The position numbers and the translations under genes were made by a program. 64,000 nucleotides of DNA, taken from contig CM040091.1 in assembly GCA_022496805.1 (NCBI GenBank), positions 10,840,336-10,904,335 on the forward strand, given 5' to 3'. Shown piece by piece: positions 59,901 through 64,000 of this stretch (position 1 is its first letter; every line of letters begins with the position of its first letter). The notes under the pieces were generated by a model. It did not search any database. It was not told the DNA's origin and worked only from the letters and a program-made list of their open reading frames with translations. Origin of the DNA: Pohlia nutans. Taxonomy: Eukaryota; Streptophyta; Bryopsida; Bryales; Mniaceae.

Positions 59901-61034
59901 GATAGTGATTGTCTTCACACGACCCCTCACCTCGGTGTCTACAACAATTTGGCCCTTGCCAACGGCCTCAAGCACCGTATCATCTCCCAAAATCACTCTC
60001 CTTGGATTAATGAGAGTATACGAATGAAAACAAGTTTTATGTGGTGACATGTGGCTTGTAGCCCCCGAATCAACAATCCAATCACTCGTACTACCATTGC
60101 ACGATACATTGCTTGCCATGTTTGCATACTCATCACCAACCTCAATCCAATCACTCATGCTTGCATCACCCTCGATACCATCACTCATGCTTGCATCACC
60201 CTCGATGCCATGGCTCATGCTTGCCTCATATCTAGCCGTAAATGCGTACTCATCATCGTCACGAGTTTTAGTGTTGTTTGCACTCTCCCCTTTCTCATCC
60301 CTCTTGCGTTTGAAGCAAAATTTGGCAATGTGGCCCTTCTTACCACAATAGAAGCACACCTTGTCGCTTGAGCTCCCACCGCCTCCATTCTTGGATTGCT
60401 TCGCCACGAGTGCCGCTCCATCTTCTCGAGACTCGTTCTCTTTTCGCCGCGAAAGCTCGTGCAACAACCGTGAGGTCACATAGTCCAATGTGAGCTCCGT
60501 AATGGGTCTTGACTCCATCGCCACGATGAGGTACTCGTATGATGATGGAAGGCTCTCCAAAAGTGTCATCACGATGTCACCATCCGTAACCGACACGTCG
60601 CAACCGTTGAGTTGATCCGCGAGAGCTTTGACCTTGTTGATGTGCGCCAACATGTCATCTTCTTCGCCCATCTTGATGGTGAAGAACTTGCGCCTCAAAA
60701 ACAAAATGTTGGCCAATGTTTTCGCTTCGTGAATGTTGCAAAGCTTGGACCATGCTTCCACGGGTGTCTTGCACGAACGAATGTGCGCAAGTTGCGAATC
60801 CGCGAGGTTGAGTGCCAAAATGGCAAATGCCTTCTTCTCCCTCCTCGTGTACTCTCGCATGATCCTAGAATCCGTAGAAGAGAAAGGAGGTTCCTCACTA
60901 CCCTCGACAATCTCCCACAACTCCTTCTCGGCCATCACCATCTCCATTTTGAACTTCCACAAGTGGAAATTCACCCCATCGAACTTGTCCACGACCTTGG
61001 GACCCTCACCCTCAAAAGATGCCATGATCCTCAC
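56880..61034 (-). CDS. Copia gag-pol polyprotein, 1384 aa
   Basis: A single uninterrupted ORF. Seen in order: gag (about 1-225) with the UBN2-like opening FDGVNFHLWKFKME; CCHC knuckle CFYCGKKGHIAKFC (227-240); a gag-protease linker with near-three tandem ASMSxGIEGD repeats (271-299); aspartic protease DSGATSH (322-328); integrase zinc residues H460, H465, C495, C498; integrase catalytic D526, D589, E625 (35 residues between the last two); reverse transcriptase with IYVDDLI (1048-1054); RNase H with D1221, D1223, E1262 and D1298. The protease must cut it into mature proteins; gag forms particles in which cDNA is made for integration. The N-terminal ATG at 61034 gives MRIMASFEGEG; the next ATG, three codons on, is equally possible. 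The ORF reads through the polypurine tract into the 3' LTR. No frameshift separates gag and pol. Confidence 0.97.
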   Translation of the reverse strand: MRIMASFEGEGPKVVDKFDGVNFHLWKFKMEMVMAEKELWEIVEGSEEPPFSSTDSRIMREYTRREKKAFAILALNLADSQLAHIRSCKTPVEAWSKLCNIHEAKTLANILFLRRKFFTIKMGEEDDMLAHINKVKALADQLNGCDVSVTDGDIVMTLLESLPSSYEYLIVAMESRPITELTLDYVTSRLLHELSRRKENESREDGAALVAKQSKNGGGGSSSDKVCFYCGKKGHIAKFCFKRKRDEKGESANNTKTRDDDEYAFTARYEASMSHGIEGDASMSDGIEGDASMSDWIEVGDEYANMASNVSCNGSTSDWIVDSGATSHMSPHKTCFHSYTLINPRRVILGDDTVLEAVGKGQIVVDTEVRGRVKTITIKDVLHVPKLTANLLSVRQLVAKHLRVEFSDKGCYVLSPSRDEVAIIEEHEGLYHIKFSKVHSKESAALAHSNLKNDKLALWHRRLGHLNIKSVKTLRGMVSGMDLHQLKVDASTFTCEGCIEGKQQRLPFAGEGATRATKVLEIVHSDVCGPMKTTSMGGCKYFVTFIDDFSRKIWVYPIKAKSECFEKFKEFKTLVENQSELKIKVFRSDNGGEYMSKKFDELLKNEGIARQTSAPYTPQQNGVAERANRTIVEMARSMLHAQNLKLDLWAEAVVNAVYTRNRCPTSAVEGMTPEQAWSGRQPCVAHMRIFGCIAYAKVRDERRTKLEAKALKCVFLGYCEGTKAYRLMSVDTRKIIRSRDVTFCEESTMEAPFEVGPSGSSGDVLVDTPSKSPSVVDVGDDDGDDEAGDTEVVEAPSSSKTKNGAKGTQEEQVSSSERRYPERSRKPPGEWWKNHIFPQVEEEHANVALSDGPLTIREAMQGEDAVKWERAMQEEYDSLIANGTWQLTPIPKDRNPIGCKWVFRTKRDVSGIVVRHKARLVAKGFAQVHGVDFHETFAPVAKFTTIRCILAIGAALDLEMHQMDVKTAFLNGDLEEDIYMVQPEGFVQQGNEHLVCKLQKSLYGLKQSPRAWYQKIDTFLVAHGFTRSIADHSLYFMQEGQHVVIVIIYVDDLIILASLMSLMNALKGMLEREYEMSDLGELHFCLGVEFVRDRATRTITMSQGKYVMDVLKRFGMEDCKPVATPLDANSKLVKLSEEEYAMEAKSMAEVPYKQAVGSLMYAMIATRPDLAYPISVVSQHMARPGSMHWMTVKRIMRYLRGTSDVKLCLGGKDIVLSGYCDADYAGDTSDRRSTTGYMFKVGSGAVSWNSKRQQTTATSTVEAEYMATSHATKEAIWLRQLMVDVGCTQGEATTIMCDNQGCISLVKNPTHHSRTKHIDVQYHFIREKLELGVIHLEYCPTEHMVADVLTKGLCRDRHQRLVIAFGLRGFGSTQSGSIEVIDAT
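56905..56914 (-). other. Polypurine tract of the copia element
   Basis: AAAGTGGGAG in element orientation, directly abutting the 3' LTR; it would prime plus-strand DNA. It is also translated as part of the polyprotein (QSGS). Confidence 0.85.
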
Positions 61035-61837
61035 TTACGTATGCCTCCCCACACAAATGAAACCTCAAACTCAAACACACAACTTTGTTTTTGTGATTTT
61101 TTTTTTTTTGCTTTGATATTGCACCTTTGTGCACCCAATGGGTTTAAAACAACCCCAAACACTAGATCAGCACTTTTGTGCTCCACACACGCCTCCCAAC
61201 ACTCAAATGTGAGAACCCTCACCCAAAAATGCAAAGAGGCTCACCAAAACCCCTCAAATCACTCAATGGAGCTCAAAACAACTCCAAATGCTTCAATACG
61301 ACGCCTTAGTGTCCCCAAACACTCAATGCACGTCAATGACACCTTTGTGTCCTTCAAGAGCACTCACTCAATGCACATGAACTCACACAAGTCCCTCAAA
61401 ACCCCAATCGCATTGAAATTGCTCAAAACCGCACCTTTGTGCACAAACTAGCTCCAAATGAAAATTTGAGCACCCCAAGAGCATGAAACACATGCAACAC
61501 CTCAAAGCAAGTGCCTAATCACTAGGATCAGATGGTAGACCCTCCACGAGAGTCTTCACACCTCACAAATCACTTGCATTTACTCAAATGCTCACAATTG
61601 AACCAAACGAAGTTCCACTCGCAACGAAGAGATAGAAGAAAGAAAAGAAGGAGATCAAGGGAAGAAATTGACCAAAGAGAGTGCTCCAACATGTAACTTC
61701 AGCCCATGCACACCTCCAAGAAACACCAACGCTTCAACAAGCTCCAAAACCTCCAACAATGCTCCAAAACCGCCCGTTGCGCACCGACCTCAAAATACTT
61801 GCACAAATGCAATCTAATACTCATGAAACACACATGA
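61035..61837 (-). other. Untranslated leader of the copia element
   Basis: About 0.8 kb between the primer-binding site and gag, with short open frames only. It has repeated CTCAAA..CACTCAATG phrases and a T/A homopolymer at about 61098. Nothing else recognised. Confidence 0.7.
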
Positions 61838-61851
61838 GTGGGCCCATAACC
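61838..61851 (-). other. Copia primer-binding site matching the tRNA-iMet anticodon arm
   Basis: In element orientation GGTTATGGGCCCAC directly follows the 5' LTR. Its complement GTGGGCCCATAACC is the anticodon arm of plant initiator tRNA-Met (CAU anticodon), not the usual 3' acceptor end. Drosophila copia is known to prime from a 39-nt 5' half of tRNA-iMet in this way. The matched segment would end at about tRNA position 39. Confidence 0.8.
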
Positions 61852-62113
61852 TATTGAAGGTAGAGAAGATTGCACAAGGCACACACACACAAACACAAGG
61901 AATGCGTAGAAAGAGATGATCTTTACTCAAAGGCCTTCCACCTTAAGTAGTGTACACTAGGAGGTCACCATGGACAAACCATATGGGATAACTCATCACA
62001 AGGACACTCTAGAGAGATCAGCCCATGCCTAACCCCTCTTCCCACACACCATTATTTAGCACCCGTACGTCTTTGGCTTCTAGCAATACTACGTTGCATC
62101 TATTACCTCAATA
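61852..62113 (-). repeat. 5' LTR of the copia element
   Basis: 262 bp, identical by inspection to the 3' LTR. It should contain the element promoter; no clear TATA box was chosen. Confidence 0.95.
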
Positions 62114-62118
62114 ACTCT

Positions 62119-62345
62119 TGCCCGGAGGGCTAGCGTGAATAAAGGATCTGTTGGGAGAAGTGTTGCCTCCTAGGTCACCAGGACCAGGGAGGTACGTGCT
62201 ACCCTTGATACCTTCTTTCAAAGGTAGATCCTATGGTCACAAGTATAGAGGGGCCGGATAAAGAAATGGAGTAGTGGAGTTAGAGAGGTATATGTGTGGG
62301 TGTTTATGTGTGTATAGAAGTATATATGTGGGTATGTATGTGTGG

Positions 62346-62408
<63 letters not shown>

Positions 62409-62519
62409 GATATGTAGGTAGGTATGGATATAAGTGTGTAAGCATGCATGTGTTTGTATGTGGGGGTGAAGTCTTTTTGTTTACGGGAGGACAAGTATAT
62501 GTTGTTTGTTTTCAATACG
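62119..62519. repeat. Flank with (TA)n(TG)n microsatellite
   Basis: (TA)12 followed by (TG)18 at about 62346-62404, surrounded by imperfect TGTATG/TATATG repeats from 62285 to 62460. The preceding 200 bp hold nothing recognised. Confidence 0.85.
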
Positions 62520-63243
62520 TCATTTGGTGAGGATAATGTGTTGTAAGCATTGTATAGCGTTGGTGTGGAGGTCTTTGAAGGCAAGATTTATGTGTTGTTC
62601 GTCCACTTTGAAGTGGAGTTGGTTTGTGAGTAGATATTTGATATTGGCATGAATGGCGCCCCGAGCACGAGCGGTGATTACAAGTATGGGGGCAACAATC
62701 CAGCCTTGGTTGGAAATATCTTGGAGGAGTGGTGCATATTTAGTGGTTTTATTTAGAATGGTCTCGGGGGAAGCGATCATGACAGTAAGTAAATTCGATG
62801 ATTTGAATGATTAATGATGGATGAGGCGCTGTAGGGGGCGGGGAGTCGTGTGGATGGTTTAAAACTAGCACAATGTCAGGACGGAGTCGGGCATTGCAGT
62901 GGCATTGTGGCGTGGTACAAGTGCATGGTAATAACCATGGTGGGACTGTATTATCGGTTGGTCTGTTTTGGTGTGTTCCTGCATTAATGAGGTTAAAACA
63001 ACAGGTAGATTTGTTGCTCATTAGCATTTTGTGGAGGATCCAAACAACGTTGTTGTGGCGTTTAATTCGGAGTTTATGAATATTTTGTTCCGGGCATGCG
63101 AGGAGTAAATGGGGCCATAAAGAGGGCCAACTGTATGAGACCAAGGTCCGGTTCTGGTAACCGCAACATTCTTCTCGCATGACACGCCTACTTGCTGCTT
63201 GCTGCGCTGAAGTCTCCATACATTCTGAATGGCATGGATACAT
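62520..63243 (-). pseudogene. Post-RT domain of a non-LTR retrotransposon, frameshifted
   Basis: Two minus-strand frames join at a run of five C (62766-62770): the first reads ..RLRPDIVLVLN..LIIQIIEFTYCHDRFP and the second ETILNKTTKYAPLLQDISNQ, then GWIVAPILVITARARGAIH. One extra base breaks the frame. The pattern RPDI..IEFTYC..K.KY.PL....GW.V...V..ARGAI resembles the domain often found after reverse transcriptase in non-LTR elements, with a PD-(x)n-E-x-T core like PD-(D/E)xK nucleases. Upstream RIKRHNNVVWILHKML, then CTCTTPQCHCNARLRPD, also fits. It could be the lost 3' part of the LINE family at 51-54 kb, but the strand differs and the copia element lies between. Confidence 0.6.
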
Positions 63244-63551
63244 TCATCCAATTGGACATAATTTCATCCGTTCGAACTCTTTTTCATCGAAGTTGAATGA
63301 ATTTTACCACGGTATTTTGAAAAATTAATATTAGTAAAGCCTCGCAAATACTTTGGGCCACGGCATATAGTGAGTTCAGTGTCCTTACGTACTTACCACT
63401 TACTACTCTGCCGCTTGCCTGGGATTCACTCATGCACATTCTGCACCGTTCTCTCTGACGCTGTGCTTTCCAAGCTTCCCCTTCTCAAGAATTCATACCG
63501 CGAGGGTTGTTTTCTGAAATTCATACCATGAGCGTTGTTTCGTGAGCTACA
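63244..63551. other. Upstream region of the hexosaminidase gene
   Basis: The composition becomes GC-richer toward the start codon. Two near-copies of AAATTCATACC(A/G)(C/T)GAG at about 63490-63535 lie in the presumed leader. No TATA box chosen. Confidence 0.4.
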
Positions 63552-64000
63552 ATGGAGCGGGGAATTCTTCTTCTTCTTTTTGCGCTCGTCGTTTCCATTT
63601 CGGTTTTGGTGCAAGGGAACGGATCGCCATCGCGGGCGAGGCTGTCGTCCATCTTGGACGCGGACGGAGAATGGCACGTGCACGCCGGAGCGCCGGAGTA
63701 CGGGAAACAACAAGAAGAAGAAGAGTCCAGTACTGAGGAGGATGTGAAGATTTGGCCAATGCCGGTGTCCGTGGCGCGCGGCGCCAGCACGCTCCTCCTG
63801 CCAAGAACGTTCGCCTTCCAGGGCTCCCCTCAGGGGTTGTCGGAGACGCTGGCCCGCGCGTTCGAGCGCTACCACGACGTCATCTTCTCGCAGCACGCGC
63901 ATCAATCTGTCGTGCGCTTCGATCACGAAACCCCGTCGCGCCTGCTCTCCAAGCTCGTCGTTACGCTTGGATCACGCAACGAAGAGGTTCGTTCAATGCG
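63552..64000 (+). CDS. Beta-hexosaminidase (GH20), N-terminal part, cut by window edge
   Basis: The ATG at 63552 opens a frame that stays open to the edge (149 codons). GH20 hexosaminidases remove terminal beta-linked GlcNAc/GalNAc from N-glycans, in plants in the vacuole, apoplast or plasma membrane. A hydrophobic segment at residues 4-20 (GILLLLFALVVSISVLV) is a signal peptide or anchor. A Glu-rich stretch (55-66) precedes DVKIWPMPVSVARGASTLLL, the signature opening of the GH20 N-terminal domain, and then FAFQGSPQGLSETLARAFER. The catalytic Asp-Glu pair would lie beyond the window. High GC and GC-rich third positions mark real coding sequence. The end shown is the window edge, not a stop. 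Confidence 0.85.
   Translation, partial: MERGILLLLFALVVSISVLVQGNGSPSRARLSSILDADGEWHVHAGAPEYGKQQEEEESSTEEDVKIWPMPVSVARGASTLLLPRTFAFQGSPQGLSETLARAFERYHDVIFSQHAHQSVVRFDHETPSRLLSKLVVTLGSRNEEVRSM

Larger units (their letters stand above)
56643..62113 (-). mobile_element. Complete Ty1/copia LTR retrotransposon
   Basis: A 5471-bp element reading on the minus strand: 5' LTR (61852-62113), primer-binding site, 0.8-kb leader, one 1384-codon polyprotein, polypurine tract, 3' LTR (56643-56904). The target site ACTCT is duplicated at 56638-56642 and 62114-62118. Domain order gag, protease, integrase, reverse transcriptase, RNase H is the copia order. The LTRs look identical by eye over 262 bp and the ORF is intact, so insertion is recent and the copy may be competent. 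LTR ends are TATTG..CAATA in place of TG..CA. Confidence 0.97.

Noticed and set aside
57127..61451. Many + strand frames across the copia element
   Set aside because: They mirror the codons of the minus-strand polyprotein and have no independent support.
62237..62584. 115-codon Thr/His/Tyr-rich frame
   Set aside because: It translates the (TA)n(TG)n microsatellite.

Overview
The window reads as nuclear DNA of a streptophyte plant. The evidence is GT-AG spliced genes of plant families (an ER-type Ca2+-ATPase, a DUF810/MUN-domain protein, a GH20 beta-hexosaminidase), a Ty1/copia element, and Stowaway-, Tourist/Harbinger- and CACTA-type miniature elements. I cannot fix the species; a bryophyte or another non-seed plant is my guess. 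There are no operons, CRISPR arrays or tRNA/rRNA genes.

Layout. 0-6 kb is AT-rich and repeat-laden. A small unrecognised gene (178 aa) lies at 6.5-7.1 kb. 8-14.4 kb is a run of miniature elements. The ECA-type Ca2+-ATPase (minus strand, 8 coding exons, 1052 aa) occupies 15.1-20.0 kb, with a GC-rich presumed promoter to about 22 kb. 22-36.6 kb is almost gene-free and holds stacked terminal-inverted-repeat elements, one decayed Tc1/mariner transposase and foldback elements. The DUF810/MUN gene (minus strand, 6 coding exons, 942 aa) spans 38.5-44.6 kb; its introns are full of repeats and one holds a broken ABCG/PDR exon. 45.6-47.5 kb is a four-level nest of miniature elements. 50.9-54.2 kb is a 3'-truncated non-LTR retrotransposon with a 2A-like motif and an APE endonuclease. 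56.6-62.1 kb is a complete, apparently very young copia element with identical 262-bp LTRs. 62.5-63.2 kb holds a frameshifted post-RT domain of a non-LTR element. The N-terminus of a beta-hexosaminidase runs off the right edge.

The most unusual signal is a large set of unrelated-looking elements of 0.24-1.2 kb that all begin TTAACCC(C/T)TAAA and end with the inverse. They repeatedly share a single TTAA between neighbours, and one family shares its core with a Stowaway-type MITE. No transposase for them is visible. Other notable signals are the copia primer-binding site, which matches the anticodon arm of initiator tRNA-Met instead of its 3' end, and the GDIETNPGP motif in the LINE. The cellular genes have no evident functional link to one another. 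All exon structures were read by eye from splice signals and family similarity; repeat relationships were aligned by eye.
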